A DNA stretch of 64,000 bases. Source: Sphaerulina vaccinii. Lineage: Eukaryota > Ascomycota > Dothideomycetes > Mycosphaerellales > Mycosphaerellaceae. Numbering within the stretch: the stretch's first letter is position 1; every line of letters begins with the position of its first letter. Of this stretch, positions 43,196 through 54,320 are shown in pieces. The DNA lies in contig JAKUDP010000001.1 in assembly GCA_022570795.1 (NCBI GenBank), positions 2,108,001 through 2,172,000 of the forward strand, written 5' to 3'. Both the position numbers and the translations under genes were made by a program. The notes beneath the pieces were generated by a model. That model was not told where the DNA came from and ran no database searches. It saw only the letters and a list, made by a program, of their open reading frames with translations.

Positions 43196-43978
43196 TCATT
43201 CGCCACATGCCTCGCGAATGAATTGGCTTGCCTCTTCCAGACTTTCCAAAAACCTCATCGCGCTATACCGCTTCTCCTCCGCCACATTTTGCATTTCGCC
43301 CACGGCACCCTTGATCTCATCGATGATGGTCTGCGCCCGCACTGGGTCGTGCTGCGCGTATGCTTGTACCATCTGCGACCGGTAATGAACTCGTGCCATG
43401 TGCTTGCGGTGTCTCCTGGCTTCGAGCTCCTCGCCTTTGACTCTAGCTCCACCTTGAAGGCTGGGTACCATTCTGATCTCCATAGCAATGTCACCGACGT
43501 CTGAGACGACAAAGCGCTTCTCTGGCTCTCCCTCGACTTGCTCGGCAACTGTGGTAACAGTCTCCCTTTCTGGCCAGGACGTACGCTCAATACCGATCAG
43601 GAATGTGTCCCAGCCAGGCATTCCAAGGATTATGTGGGTTCCGGAACTTTTCTCTGGCTTGACGTAGGCCGTAAGCACAGCACAGAATACCCCACCAATA
43701 TAGAGAGCGAAGCAGACAAAGGAGGAAATAGCCATGGATTCACCGTTGCCGATCACAGCGCCGAAGGGCGGGCAGCCATAGCGGCGCAGATCGAGCATGG
43801 TGGCTACTTGTTCGCTGACGAGATTGCAAGTGGCGCCGCTGTCGAGTAGTATGCTAGATATGTTCCAGTCATTACCAGGTACTTGGCTGGGAATGCGGCC
43901 GGATACGCGGACACAAGGTTGATGGACCTCGCGGCGCTGTGGTTGGAACGGAATTGCTGCCGGATTGAAGAACGCCAT
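43196..43978 (-). CDS. Retropepsin-like aspartic protease domain protein
   Basis: A 260-residue protein from ATG 43978 (MAFFNPAAIPFQPQ). The core WNISSILLDSGATCNLVSEQV is the retropepsin D-S/T-G-A active site; VKPEKSSGTHIILGMPGWDT supplies the second conserved half, where the hydrophobic-hydrophobic-Gly pattern precedes the C-terminal strand. The rest is helical and charged (MARVHYRSQMVQAYAQHD). No reverse transcriptase, integrase or gag zinc knuckle is present nearby, so it is not part of a complete retroelement; it looks like a domesticated or solitary domain gene. The frame is open upstream to 44113 without ATG, leaving room for another exon. Confidence 0.65.
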   Translation of the reverse strand: MAFFNPAAIPFQPQRREVHQPCVRVSGRIPSQVPGNDWNISSILLDSGATCNLVSEQVATMLDLRRYGCPPFGAVIGNGESMAISSFVCFALYIGGVFCAVLTAYVKPEKSSGTHIILGMPGWDTFLIGIERTSWPERETVTTVAEQVEGEPEKRFVVSDVGDIAMEIRMVPSLQGGARVKGEELEARRHRKHMARVHYRSQMVQAYAQHDPVRAQTIIDEIKGAVGEMQNVAEEKRYSAMRFLESLEEASQFIREACGE

Positions 43979-44654
43979 GGTCTCGAGATGCAGGAGGTGG
44001 CAGAGCCGTACTGAAGCCAGGAAGGACCTGATTGCACGTATGTGCTGCGCAGGACACACATCATCGAAGCCGAAGAATAACTTATAGTAGGAGGCTGATG
44101 GGCGAGGCAGCACGGCACCGAGTTTCGAACAATAGAATCAGTAAGAGCACATTCACTCGAAGTTCCATTTAAGCAGTCACTTGCAGATACAGCTCTTGAA
44201 GTGAGTCCAGCTAGTGGCGGGTCGTTGACCGGCACAAGTACTGCCCGTGGAAGCCTAGGCGCCAGTATGTGACTAACTGTACATCGAGCATACTTGATGA
44301 AATGCTGGTGGCATGGTAGTTGTGTGAGTGACAGCTATACAGCTGTCGAACATGATTATGCAGGCCGAGAGTTTGAAGTGAATGTCATATCCCGAAACAG
44401 CTTTCTTGATCGCGACGTCTGGCTCTTAGCAAAAGCTTCCAGTATCGAAGGCACAGGTCAGCTGCAGTTTCTCGCTAACATTCTAGCGCGACCTTACAAA
44501 TCGATTCCATGCAGACGAGCTGCGAGGTCTGAGGCTCTGAGCCCAGCTCGACTAATGGTCCGTGCCGCTCATGTAGCGCTCGCAGCGGGAGCTCGCTGAG
44601 CTGCCTCGTCCATATCGGCGTCCAGGAAAGCTAAGTGCTTGATCCTAAGCCCGA
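43979..44654. other. Intergenic between retropepsin-like genes
   Basis: About 680 bp. ORFs at 43804-44235 (minus) and 44294-44599 (plus) have no recognisable domain; part may be 5' exon sequence of the gene to the left. Confidence 0.45.
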
Positions 44655-45548
44655 TCACCAGTCCCACACGTTGTAGTCGGCAACGGTGTGTCTGATCCAC
44701 TTCCAAGTGAGCCAAGGTCTCCTCGCTCGCTCCATATCTGCATGTTCGGCGTAGCACGCATGTTCCATTTCTGTGATGAGGTCGACCAGCTGCAAGCATC
44801 GTGCATTGACCTTGTCATCGGCGTCATAATAGGCGTCAAATCCAGGAGCAACGGTAAGTCCGAGCCCTCTCATCACATACACGACGTGATGCGAGCTACC
44901 GATGAAATCTCGAGCTACGTCGGGAAGCGTGTCGATGCCTCCTTCTACGAAGGCTGGACTGTAGATGAGCTCCTCCAGATAACGAGGTGACTTTTTAGCG
45001 AGCCAGGTAGCTCGTGTTGGAGCATCGATCGTATCGGGAATGGGGTGCTCCAGATCTCCAGGCCACTCGCTAGTGATCTGGAAAGTTGACGGGTTGGTCC
45101 TGTGGTCGTGGACGCCGCCTAGGGCGTTCTGGACACCAGCACTCAAGAGCATGTTCATGCCTGGGACGTCCGCGTTGCATACTTTGAGCTCGACTTCGAC
45201 TGTTCTGGCAAAGAATCCGGTGTGAAAGGTAAGCGATACACGCACGATCGAGGTAGTTGTGCTTCGTGATCCATCGGCCAGAATGCTCTCGCGCTGTGCT
45301 GCAATGCGCTGAAATCCCATCGCGTCCACAACGCTCGGGTTGATGTTGCCTGCCGCACCATGGCCGTTGAAGCCGGAGTCAAGGCAGCATGCAGGAATCT
45401 TCGCCATGCCCTTCTCCTGATAAACCCAAGTCGTTGTGTAGAAGGAATCTATGAAGTCGCCGTTGGTGTTGTTCTGTTGAGAATCTTGAGCAGGTTCAAT
45501 TGGTGTTGGTCCGTTGCGCCTATTTCTTCCTCCTCGACGACGAGGCAT
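44655..45548 (-). CDS. Retropepsin-like protein (third member of the cluster)
   Basis: A single-exon protein of 297 residues starting MPRRRGGRNRRNGPTP, a basic leader. The segment KIPACCLDSGFNGHGAAGNI keeps the Asp-Ser-Gly of a retropepsin-type site but has Phe in place of the usual Ala/Thr, and VPGMNMLLSAGVQNALGG occupies the position of the ILGMPGW block in its neighbours. The C-terminal half (YLEELIYSPAFVEGGIDTLP, LGLTVAPGFDAYYDADDKV) is not recognised. It is more distant from the other two than they are from each other. Same strand and spacing suggest ancient tandem duplication. Whether it cleaves peptides cannot be said from sequence. Confidence 0.6.
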   Translation of the reverse strand: MPRRRGGRNRRNGPTPIEPAQDSQQNNTNGDFIDSFYTTTWVYQEKGMAKIPACCLDSGFNGHGAAGNINPSVVDAMGFQRIAAQRESILADGSRSTTTSIVRVSLTFHTGFFARTVEVELKVCNADVPGMNMLLSAGVQNALGGVHDHRTNPSTFQITSEWPGDLEHPIPDTIDAPTRATWLAKKSPRYLEELIYSPAFVEGGIDTLPDVARDFIGSSHHVVYVMRGLGLTVAPGFDAYYDADDKVNARCLQLVDLITEMEHACYAEHADMERARRPWLTWKWIRHTVADYNVWDW

Positions 45549-45997
45549 GATGGCGGTGTCGTCTTTCCAGAGAACGCCTATTCATCGAGTCAGCTTTGCG
45601 TTGTACGCACATGTATCGAGAAGGCCACTGACCTCAGTCGTGCCGACTGATTATGCCACCAGCCAGGATGCAAATGTCTGTGATGTCGAGGTTGTTTGCT
45701 GTGCGAAGAGAAGATTTCCAAACAGGCAGCCAATTTGAAGGCTCCATTAATGTGCATGCGCGGCTCAGCCCGCAGTCGCGAGATGAAACAGTGCTCAAGT
45801 GAAGCTCAACGGCTGGCAGTCGCCTCACAATTGGCGACTTGAGGCTTGTTTTCACATACGATATGAAGTTGGTGGCTTATGAAGCAAGACCAGAGATGCG
45901 GTGAGCTTAACCGCTTCGATGAGACTTCGAAGTCGAATCTTGAAATGCAGTTGCTTCTACAGACGCTCGAACGCTCCACAGTAACCACTATCGTGCT
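45549..45997. other. Intergenic before SDO1 3' end
   Basis: About 450 bp; nothing was recognised beyond short ORFs on both strands. Confidence 0.55.
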
Positions 45998-46984
45998 TCA
46001 ATCCTCATGCGTGACAGTCGTGTCCAGAACCTCCGCTCTAGCCTTGCCTTTCGTCTGCGTGCTGATGAAGTCGCTCAATAGCTTGTACGCTCCAGGCTCA
46101 ACGAAGCCTATGCACTCCCACTCCTTGCCCGAGTTCTCTTCCGTCTCAACCTGCTCTACGAACGACAGGATCTTGTCCTTGACACTGCCCGTCGTCGGCT
46201 CCTCTCCTTCGGTCTTGGCTGGCGTCTTGACGTTCTGCTTCAGTACATCTGTAGGACATGTAATCCGCAACCTCATCCTCGCTCTTGCCACAGGGATAGG
46301 CTGATACGCAATCAAAGCCTTCATAGCGTCGAGCGCTTGCGATTTCGCGCTTCTCGTTGTCACAACACCAGTCCACTTAGGCTTAGCCTTCTCTCCTACC
46401 ACCTTCGCATCTGCGCCATCTCCGCCATTCTTCGCAGGTGTGCTCGCTCCTGATCCTACGGCTGGTGTACTCTGTTCTCTACTCTGACTCCTGTCGCCTC
46501 CCTCTTTCGCTCCAGCTGTTCCAGCCGTCCTCCCTGCATGTCCACCTTGACTGCTCAACTGATCCAAAGCCTTCTCGATCATGCCCGTCGTATAGACTCT
46601 CTTGCTCTTGGGGTCCACCAGTCTTCCCGCCACAAGATCAATCACTTCCTTGTGCACTCTCTCCAATTCCTGACTCCTTTCCTTCTCTCCAACTTGAATC
46701 TCTCCCTTCTTCAAGATCTCCAACACGACTTCATCTCTCGTCATACCAGGGAATGACTTCTTGATGTCCTCGTTGTTGGCCACTTGACCCTTCGACACGT
46801 TCAGAAAGACATTGGGGATTTGCAGTACGTTGTCCAAGTCAGTCTCGTTGCCTGCGCGGTAGGACGTGATGGTGTTTTTGTAGCAGGCTATTTCGAAGCG
46901 CTTCTTGCCCTTTTTCATGCGCACCAGAGAGACGTTGGTGAGCTTTATTTGGTTCGAGGGTTGGTTGATCTGTGCGGCCGGCAT
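45998..46984 (-). CDS. SDO1: Ribosome maturation protein Sdo1 (SBDS family)
   Basis: SBDS/Sdo1 works with the GTPase Efl1 to release eIF6/Tif6 from 60S subunits in the cytoplasm. A single exon gives 328 residues, longer than yeast Sdo1 (250). The N-terminal FYSH domain has IKLTNVSLVRMKKGKKRFEI, ACYKNTITSYRAG, DLDNVLQIPNVFLNVSKGQV and FPGMTRDEVVLEILKKGEIQ; the middle domain has AGRLVDPKSKRVYTTGMIEK; the last has QALDAMKALIAYQPIPVARA and MRLRITCP. A Gly/Ala/Ser-rich insert of ~60 residues between the middle and last domains accounts for the extra length. ATG 46984 is the only start giving the full FYSH domain. No lesions. Confidence 0.94.
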   Translation of the reverse strand: MPAAQINQPSNQIKLTNVSLVRMKKGKKRFEIACYKNTITSYRAGNETDLDNVLQIPNVFLNVSKGQVANNEDIKKSFPGMTRDEVVLEILKKGEIQVGEKERSQELERVHKEVIDLVAGRLVDPKSKRVYTTGMIEKALDQLSSQGGHAGRTAGTAGAKEGGDRSQSREQSTPAVGSGASTPAKNGGDGADAKVVGEKAKPKWTGVVTTRSAKSQALDAMKALIAYQPIPVARARMRLRITCPTDVLKQNVKTPAKTEGEEPTTGSVKDKILSFVEQVETEENSGKEWECIGFVEPGAYKLLSDFISTQTKGKARAEVLDTTVTHED

Positions 46985-47429
46985 TTTTGCTGTATATTCG
47001 CTGGAATGCGCTGCTTGCGGGTTTGAGTTCTGAGTTGGTGTGAATCTGATAGTCGTGGTACGCTTTCCAAGTGCTCGTGGTCGTATGGAAGGCGCGATAG
47101 ACTGTGATCTGATCGGACTTCGAGTAGATTTGTTCGATGGTTGTCCTTTCGTACATGTACTTTCTGAATAATTCCAACGTTGTGGATGGGACTGATGAGT
47201 CTTCCTGCGTCACCGGCGCTGCGAATGCAAACGCCGACAGTCCTGTCCTTATCGAGCTTGCGCAAGGTACGATCGGTGATCAGTGCGTTGACGCCATGAC
47301 GGTTGCCATGCACGATAGACTAGGCTGCCCTGATGACCTGGGACACCTTCCGCGTGCTCTCTTACTCTTCCCATCCTCTCTCTTCTCATTAATCACCAAC
47401 ACAGCATATCGCCATCTCAATCGGCCATC
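46985..47429. promoter_or_regulatory. Shared upstream region of divergent SDO1 and carboxypeptidase Y genes
   Basis: 445 bp between two divergent starts; the right end is pyrimidine-rich with ctctcttctcatta just before the carboxypeptidase ATG. No named site was recognised. Confidence 0.45.
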
Positions 47430-49196
47430 ATGAAAGTCGCCACCTCAGCTCTCCTCATTGGAGTCGCTGCTGCTGCCATCCCACAACAGCAACAGCCGCT
47501 TCTCCAGCCACCTAAGGTCGTTCAAGATGCGTTCAAGGCAGCAGGCGATAAGGTGTCTGACTGGTCGAAGCCACTCAAGCACCTGAAAGAGGAGCTCAAG
47601 CACCTCACAGTCGAGGCTCAGGAGGTCTGGGACGAAGTGGCAATGCTCTTCCCAGAAGAGATGTCCAAGGCATCCTTCTTCTCCATGCCAAAGCCACACA
47701 CCCGCAAGCACGACAGCGAGTGGGACTTCCACACCAAGGGTCAGGATATCGAGCAGCTCTTCACAACCAACTCCAAGGGCGACAAGCAGCGCGAGATTGA
47801 TGGCAACCTTGAGAACTTCAACCTCAGAACCAAGAAGGTCGACCCAAAGAGCCTCGGCGTTGACAAGGTCAAGCAATACTCTGGATATTTGGACAATGAG
47901 GAAGATGACAAGCATCTCTTCTACTGGTTCTTTGAGTCCCGCAATGATCCCAAGAACGACCCAGTCGTGCTCTGGTTGAACGGTGGCCCAGGCTGCTCGT
48001 CTCTTACTGGGCTGTTCATGGAGCTTGGCCCTTCGTTCATTGGCAAGGACCGCAAGCCAGTATATAACCCATCCTCATGGAACGCCAACGCCTCTGTCAT
48101 CTTTTTGGACCAGCCCGTCAACGTTGGCTACTCCTACTCTGGCAACGCTGTCAGCAGCACTGTAGCTGCAGGCAAGGACGTCTATGCTCTCTTGACGCTC
48201 TTCTTCAAGCAGTTCCCAGAGTACGCGAAACAGCCATTCCACATCTCTGGTGAATCATATGCCGGACACTACATTCCTGTCTTCGCCTCCGAGATCCTCT
48301 CTCACAAGAACCGCAACATCAACCTGCAATCTGTCCTGATCGGCAATGGTCTTACCGATGGCCTTACGCAGTATGAATACTACCGCCCAATGGCATGTGG
48401 CGACGGTGGATGGCCAGCTGTGCTCGACGAGTCGTCTTGCCAAAGCATGGACAATGCTCTCCCACGTTGCCAGAGCTTGATCGAGAACTGCTACAAGAGC
48501 GAGTCTGTCTGGTCTTGTGTCCCGGCTAGCATCTACTGTAATAACGCAATGATCGGTCCTTTCCAGCGCACTGGACAGAATGTCTACGATGTTCGTGAGA
48601 AGTGCAAGGGTGGCAACCTTTGCTACGATGAGCTTGACTGGATTCAGGAATACCTCAACCAGGCCGATGTGATGAAGGCTCTTGGTGCTGAAGTTTCCAG
48701 CTACGAATCGTGCAACATGGACATCAACCGCAACTTCCTCTTCAACGGTGACTGGATGCAGCCATTCCACCGTCTGGTGCCAGGTCTCCTCAAGGAGATT
48801 CCAGTGCTGATCTACGCTGGTGACGCTGACTTCATTTGCAACTGTAAGTAGTCTTCATCCTATTCCTGCACGACAAAGCTAACAGTGGCAACAGGGCTCG
48901 GCAACCTCGCCTGGACCAAGGCCCTTGAATGGCCAGGCCAGAAGGCCTACGTCAAGGCTCCTTATGAGGATCTGAAGCTGCTCTCTGACGACAGCACCAA
49001 GATTGGCTCTGTCAAGTCATCCGGCAACTTCACCTTCATCCGCATCCATGCTGCTGGACACATGGTGAGATCATATCCCGCTCTGACTACTATCAATACT
49101 CGCGCTAACATTTGGCTACAGGTTCCATACAACCAACCCGAGGCATCCCTCGACTTCCTGAACAGATGGATCGGCGGTGAATGGGTCGAGAACTAA
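47430..49196 (+). CDS. cpyA: Carboxypeptidase Y, vacuolar serine carboxypeptidase
   Basis: A vacuolar exopeptidase made as a preproprotein. Three exons (47430-48843, 48895-49064, 49122-49196; introns 51 and 57 bp) give 552 residues, usual for filamentous fungal CPY. A signal peptide (KVATSALLIGVAAAAIP) precedes a ~125-residue propeptide. The mature enzyme has LWLNGGPGCSSLTGLF (oxyanion hole), HISGESYAGHYIPVFA with the catalytic Ser, IYAGDADFICN with the catalytic Asp, WLGNLAWTKAL, and IHAAGHM with the catalytic His, completed across the second intron by VPYNQPEASL. The Cys of GESYAG-type CPY pocket and paired cysteines (CQSMDNALPRCQSLIENC) are present. No lesions. Confidence 0.95.
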
Positions 49197-50113
49197 AGAA
49201 AGTGGCGATGACCTAGCCGCGAAGGAATGTGTAACATAAGCAATAGCATGAGTATCAGGATGCGCATAGCCTAGATTGAAACCTATTCAAGAGATTTACG
49301 AACAATCCTACGACGTCGTGGCCATCTTCCACAAGGTACAACATCATTGCAGAGTAGAGTTTATACTCGAGTCCGCTCCTCGGACTTCTTGGAAGCTCTG
49401 AACATGGAGATCATCACCAAATGCCTGACTTGCCTACCGTATATGCCGTCCCAGGATGTATCTTCGAGGGCTCTGCTTATGCGATGCCAACCACAATGTA
49501 TGTGTCCATATTGTCAAAGTTTGCTGCTTGTGTAGTGACAACAGCTCGTTCAGATCGCAGTGCTACAATGGAGGATGTTTGTCCTTATGATATGATGAAT
49601 GGGTGGTCACTTCACATTATTAGTTCAATCAACGGCTGTACTCTCCTCCTTCGTAGCCAGATCATGATGATGTTATACAACGACGTCTTTTTGTAATGCA
49701 GCAAGACATGGGTCAATATACATTCGAGATCAGCCCCTCATCGCAGTACATCTGTAGTCGTCTAGATGTACATGTATCCGCGCTCTCCGCTATGATTCCT
49801 GGAAGTGGTCTTGTTCACGAAAGAAAGAGAGTCGGCAGTTCTCGTGAGCAATTGCCGAACTCTGCCTCATCACAAGATCTCTTCGCGAGCTTCAACACAC
49901 GCGCTTTGCAGCAAGTCCCGCCATTGCGTGGAGCACCGACCCGCCAGAACAACGGGTTTTCCTTACGCTTGGCGAGGAATCATTCCATGGCCGAGCATTT
50001 GAGCAGTATATATGCCGTCCTGGTCCACGTCCACCTTCTCCCAGACTGAGTTACAGTTCTTTCTATTAAATCGAACAATCCTCTAGCATCGAACAATCCT
50101 CTAGCCGATCACG
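49197..50113. other. Intergenic before the MetE-like gene
   Basis: About 900 bp without a recognisable gene; ORFs at 49421-49696 and 49696-50049 have no domain. A short tandem duplication lies just before the next ATG. Confidence 0.5.
50071..50105. repeat. 17-bp direct repeat in the 5' leader of the MetE-like gene
   Basis: Two exact copies of tcgaacaatcctctagc at 50071-50087 and 50089-50105, separated by one base and ending 8 bp before the ATG at 50114. Confidence 0.85.
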
Positions 50114-51354
50114 ATGCAGCTTCCTTTCTACGCTGACCATATCGGTTCTCTGATCCGACCTGCTTCCATCTCAGAAGCACAAGAGAAAGCAGATGCAGGG
50201 TCGATATCCCAAGAAGAGTTGAGGAAGATACAGCAGAAGGAGATTGCCGACATTGTCAAGAAGCAGCAGGATAACAATGTACGAGCGTTGTGCTCGGGAG
50301 AGTTTGACAGGAAGTACTACTTCTCTGGCTTCTTCGAGAAGCTTGATGGCTTCAAGGAAGTTAGCCCAGTGCCATGGGAACTTGCTCGTCTGTCAGCTGC
50401 GCCGATTGCTGCTTTGAAGAAGGCCGGGAAGCAGTATCCTATGGCTGCGGTCTGCACTGGCAAGATCAAGTACTCCAAGAGCCCATATCTCGAGAACTGG
50501 AAGTTGCTTCGCGAGACTCTGCCAAAGGAGCAATGGAAGGAGGCCAAGTTCACGATGCCACCAGCGTGCTATTTCCACTTGCGTCTCGCCCCGGGCAAGT
50601 GCTACGATCCTGCGGTCTACGGCAGTGATACGGAGTTCTTCGAGGACCTGGCAGCTGCCTACCGACAAGAGTTCAAGACGCTGTATGGCGAGGGCCTCCG
50701 AAATATCCAGATCGATGACCCCACGTTGGCATACTTCTGCTCCGAGAGCATGTTGGAGGGTCTGCGTGAGGATGGCGAGGATACGGACAAGCTGTTCGAG
50801 TTGTACCTGAAGGCACACAATGACTGCATCGCCGACAGACCGGATGATCTCCATGTTGGACTACACATATGCAGAGGTAAGCGTTACTCATGAGATATTT
50901 CTTGTAACTCAGCTGATGAATGTGATACACAGGCAACTTCTCCAAGTCCATGCACTTCAGCGAAGGCTCGTACGAGGTGATCGCTGAGAAGTTCTTCAAG
51001 ACTCTCAACTATGACACCTTCTACCTAGAGTACGACAACCCTCGATCGGGTGGATTCGAGCCTCTCCGCTTCCTGCCGAAGCACAAGAACGTCGTTCTCG
51101 GAGTTGTCACCACAAAGGATCCTCAACTGGAGGATAGCGAATTGATTAAGAGCCGCGTGCTCGAGGCAGCGCAGATCATAGCCAAGGGTCAAGGCCGAAG
51201 TGTAGAGGAAGCGATGGAGAACATTGGTATCAGTCCGCAATGTGGGTTCGCAAGTGTAGCTGTGGGTGCTGAAGGAATGGACGAGGCGAAGATGTTTGCA
51301 AAGCTCAAGCTGGTGAAAGACGTGGCCAAAGAGCTTTGGCCGAATCGACCTTGA
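50114..51354 (+). CDS. MetE-like (cobalamin-independent methionine synthase C-terminal family) protein
   Basis: Two exons (50114-50876 and 50933-51354, 56-bp intron) give 394 residues with the fold of the C-terminal half of MetE. Conserved pieces are DHIGSLIRPASISEAQ at the start, the barrel strand IQIDDPTLAYF, GLHICRGN completed across the intron, YDTFYLEYDNPRSGGFEPLR, VVLGVVTTKDPQLED and ISPQCGFAS with the zinc-site Cys. Stand-alone proteins of this group are common in fungi and plants-associated ascomycetes; some act in methyl transfer or in sulfur compound metabolism, but the substrate here is unknown. The family's catalytic His/Cys ligands seem present. Confidence 0.85.
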
Positions 51355-52795
51355 TGGGTCGACTAGGAAATGTTGTGCTCTGGAGATGTTTCCGAAAAGT
51401 TTAGCATGTGAAAGCATGTGGCAGCTGTGCGATTCAACTCGGCTCGGTGCTGGCACCTTCAACCTGTCACGCTCGAAGCAATTGGACGGGTTTATGGGCA
51501 TGTAACAAGAATGTATGCATGGCATGAGAACCATTTCGATCGTGATAGCAAGAGCTCCACGCTGGAGCAGTGCTAGCGATCGCTCCCTACTGAGTTGAGT
51601 TTGCCACTCCTATCTACAGCAGGTGAGGACAGGATGTGTACTTGTCGTCGGACACACAAGCTCGTCTGTTCCACGAGGATTATTGCGTGCGTGGTCGTGA
51701 ACCGTTGAAATGCTTCACGTGGCGGCGTGTCAAGTTATGCTTCTCTGGGCATTCCGGCCCTGGAATCTGCAATGAACCAATCAAGATAGAGATCTTCGCA
51801 AGGTGATCGATTGATGCGATAACGAGCAGCCTGTTCCCTTTGCAGCGGTTCCACAGCGAGTCTGCTTGTGAGCGTGGAGAAAAAACGCCTCTCAACCGCA
51901 GCTGGACCGCAGCTTCTTGGATGCGGTCCTATGCCGGAGTCGAAGGCGAAATACGGGTCGTGGGTAGAATGTATGATGACCAGACTCCATCAGACAGAAG
52001 TCGTTGTCGTTTGGTTTCTTATGTGGTTGTTCTGCAGTAAGCATCTTATCAAGGCATTGGACAAGCCGAAATGACGAGGGAGAATCCAGCCATTCTCATC
52101 TTGCTTGGGACATGCTGTTGCTCAATATGACCGCGATTGTCAGTACTTCTTGTAGTGACTCCGGGTGTTTCTCGTTGTAGGCATGTAGCTAGCCGATGTT
52201 GGGCTAAAGTAGCTGCAGGTGCCAAGAAGACGATCTTGGGATCTGGAATTGCGAGCAATTGCGAATTGGACCTCACATAGGCGCTGATTTCGACGAGGAA
52301 GTCAGCAAGAATAGAGTGCAAATGATAGATTGGCCGATGTCCAGCATGCGAAGCAGATAAGCCTAGAAAACAAGTAGCAAGAACCCGAGTAGTTGGTCGA
52401 TCTTTATGGTACAGGAACGACCGAGCTAAAAGATTCTAGGGGTCTCGCCCAAGGTTCTCAATTTCTTCCACCGCCTTATAAGTGACATTTTAGCCATTGT
52501 GCTCCAAAACTCTCGTTCTCCACTCCACCGCCTCCTCAGTTGTGTGCTGTGTTATCTTACGGTGAAGCCACGACGTGCAGGACAATCACTTGAACGTCAC
52601 TGGACAAGCAATTGCTAGGCTGAGCTCTTCCCAACGCTCTTGGACGAACCGCCCAACGACGACAGACGAGACGATTCAGCTCGCACCAGATCGAAATCGC
52701 CAAACTCACTTCATTCCTTGATCTCGATACACCCTCCTCCATAAGGACACCCACAGTCTCTACGACACACCACCCCATTATATCACAACGCCACA
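51355..52795. other. Intergenic, long upstream region of the desaturase gene
   Basis: 1.4 kb without a supported gene; ORFs at 51680-51895, 51840-52074 and 52049-52321 have no domain. The last ~300 bp is CT-rich (for example 52500-52545, 52720-52790), typical of a strong fungal promoter. A CACGTG lies near 51716. Confidence 0.5.
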
Positions 52796-54320
52796 ATGAG
52801 CACGACAGCTCTGCCTCAAAAGGCAGCCATGAGGCGCACAGTCACTGTGGACTCTGTCCCTTCCACCGGTTCCAACTCGACTGCTGGATCGCCAAACGAC
52901 TCGCCTACTGCTTCGGCATCCTCAACATCCCTCTCATCACTGGGATCCGTGGAAGACTTTCAGCAAAAGCCTTTGCAAAAGAAGCTCATTGATACGTACG
53001 GCAACGAGTTCCAGCTTCCAGACTACACAATCAACGATATCCGCAATGCTATCCCCAAGCACTGCTATGAAAGGTCCGCCATAAGAGGTCTCAGCTATGT
53101 GGCCAGGGATATTGCTCTCCTTGCTACCACATTCTACCTCTTCAACAAATTCTGCACGCCTGAGTACGTGCCTTCATATGGACTCAGAGCTGGACTCTGG
53201 GCATTCTACACATTCGCCCAGGGCTGCTTCGGTACTGGTCTGTGGGTTCTCGCACACGAGTGTGGCCACCAGTCCTTCTCGCCTAGCAAGGTGCTGAACG
53301 ATACCGTTGGTTGGTTCTGCCACTCTGCGCTCTTGGTGCCTTACTTCAGCTGGAAGATCAGCCATGGCAAGCACCACAAGGCTACTGGTAACATGGAGCG
53401 TGATATGGTCTTCCTGCCACGCACCCGCGAGGAGCACGCCACCAGGATGGGAGCTGCACTCCACGAGATGCACGAGCTGCTCGAGGAGACTCCAATCTAC
53501 ACTGCATCCATGCTCATTGGGCAGCAACTCGCAGGATGGCCACTGTACTTGTTCAAGAACGTAACTGGCCACAACAACCACGAGAAGCAGCCAGAGGGCA
53601 AGGGTGTCGGAAAGAAGAACGGTAACGGTAGCGTCAACCACTTCTTGCCAAGCAGCCCATTGTACGAGAAGAAGGACGAGCACCTTATCCTCCTTTCTGA
53701 CCTTGGCCTTGCGATCACTGTGTCCATCCTTGCTCTTGTCGGCCGCACATACGGCTTCCAGAACCTGCTTGTGTGGTACATCCTTCCATACCTCTGGGTG
53801 AACCACTGGCTTGGTGAGTTGAGAAGAGGGATCGAATTGGACGAATATCTGCTAACAATCAGTCTCAGTGGCCATTACATACCTTCAGCACACCGACCCA
53901 TCGTTGCCACACTACACTGGTGATGCCTGGAACTTCACTCGTGGCGCCGCCGCTACCATCGACCGCGAATTCGGCTTCATTGGCCGCACTCTCATGCACG
54001 GCATCGTTGAGACCCACGTTCTTCACCACTACGTATCGACCATCCCATTCTACCACGCGGACGAGGCCACCGAGGCCATCAAGCCAATCATGGGTCGCCA
54101 CTACCGCGCAAACGTCGAGAACGGTGCGCTCGGCTTCGTGCAATCCATCTGGAGCAGCGCTCGATGGTGCCAGTGGGTTGAGCCAAACGAGGGCGCAACA
54201 GGCGAGGAGTCGAAGGTCCTCTTCTTCCGCAACCGGAATGGTCTCGGTATGCCACCTGCAAAGATGGCTGCACCAGGCACCAAGAAGAGCTCGATGGTTG
54301 TTGGAGATGATAGCGATTAG
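52796..54320 (+). CDS. FAD2: Delta-12 (oleate) fatty acid desaturase
   Basis: An ER membrane di-iron enzyme that turns oleate into linoleate. Two exons (52796-53813 and 53869-54320, 55-bp intron) give 489 residues. All three histidine boxes are present: LAHECGHQSF, ISHGKHHKATG and ETHVLHHYVS. Membrane segments surround them (SALLVPYFSW, LGLAITVSILALVG, LLVWYILPYLWVNHWL). The N-terminal ~60 residues are Ser/Thr-rich and cytosolic. After the intron, VAITYLQHTDPSLPHY and WNFTRGAAATIDREFGF are typical of fungal delta-12 enzymes. A delta-15 or bifunctional enzyme cannot be excluded from motifs alone. No lesions. Confidence 0.93.

Noticed and set aside
43196..45548. A complete LTR retrotransposon suggested by retropepsin domains
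   Set aside because: No reverse transcriptase, RNase H, integrase, gag or long terminal repeats were found around the genes.
46146..46764. Several plus- and minus-strand frames overlapping SDO1
   Set aside because: They are shadows of SDO1 in other frames.
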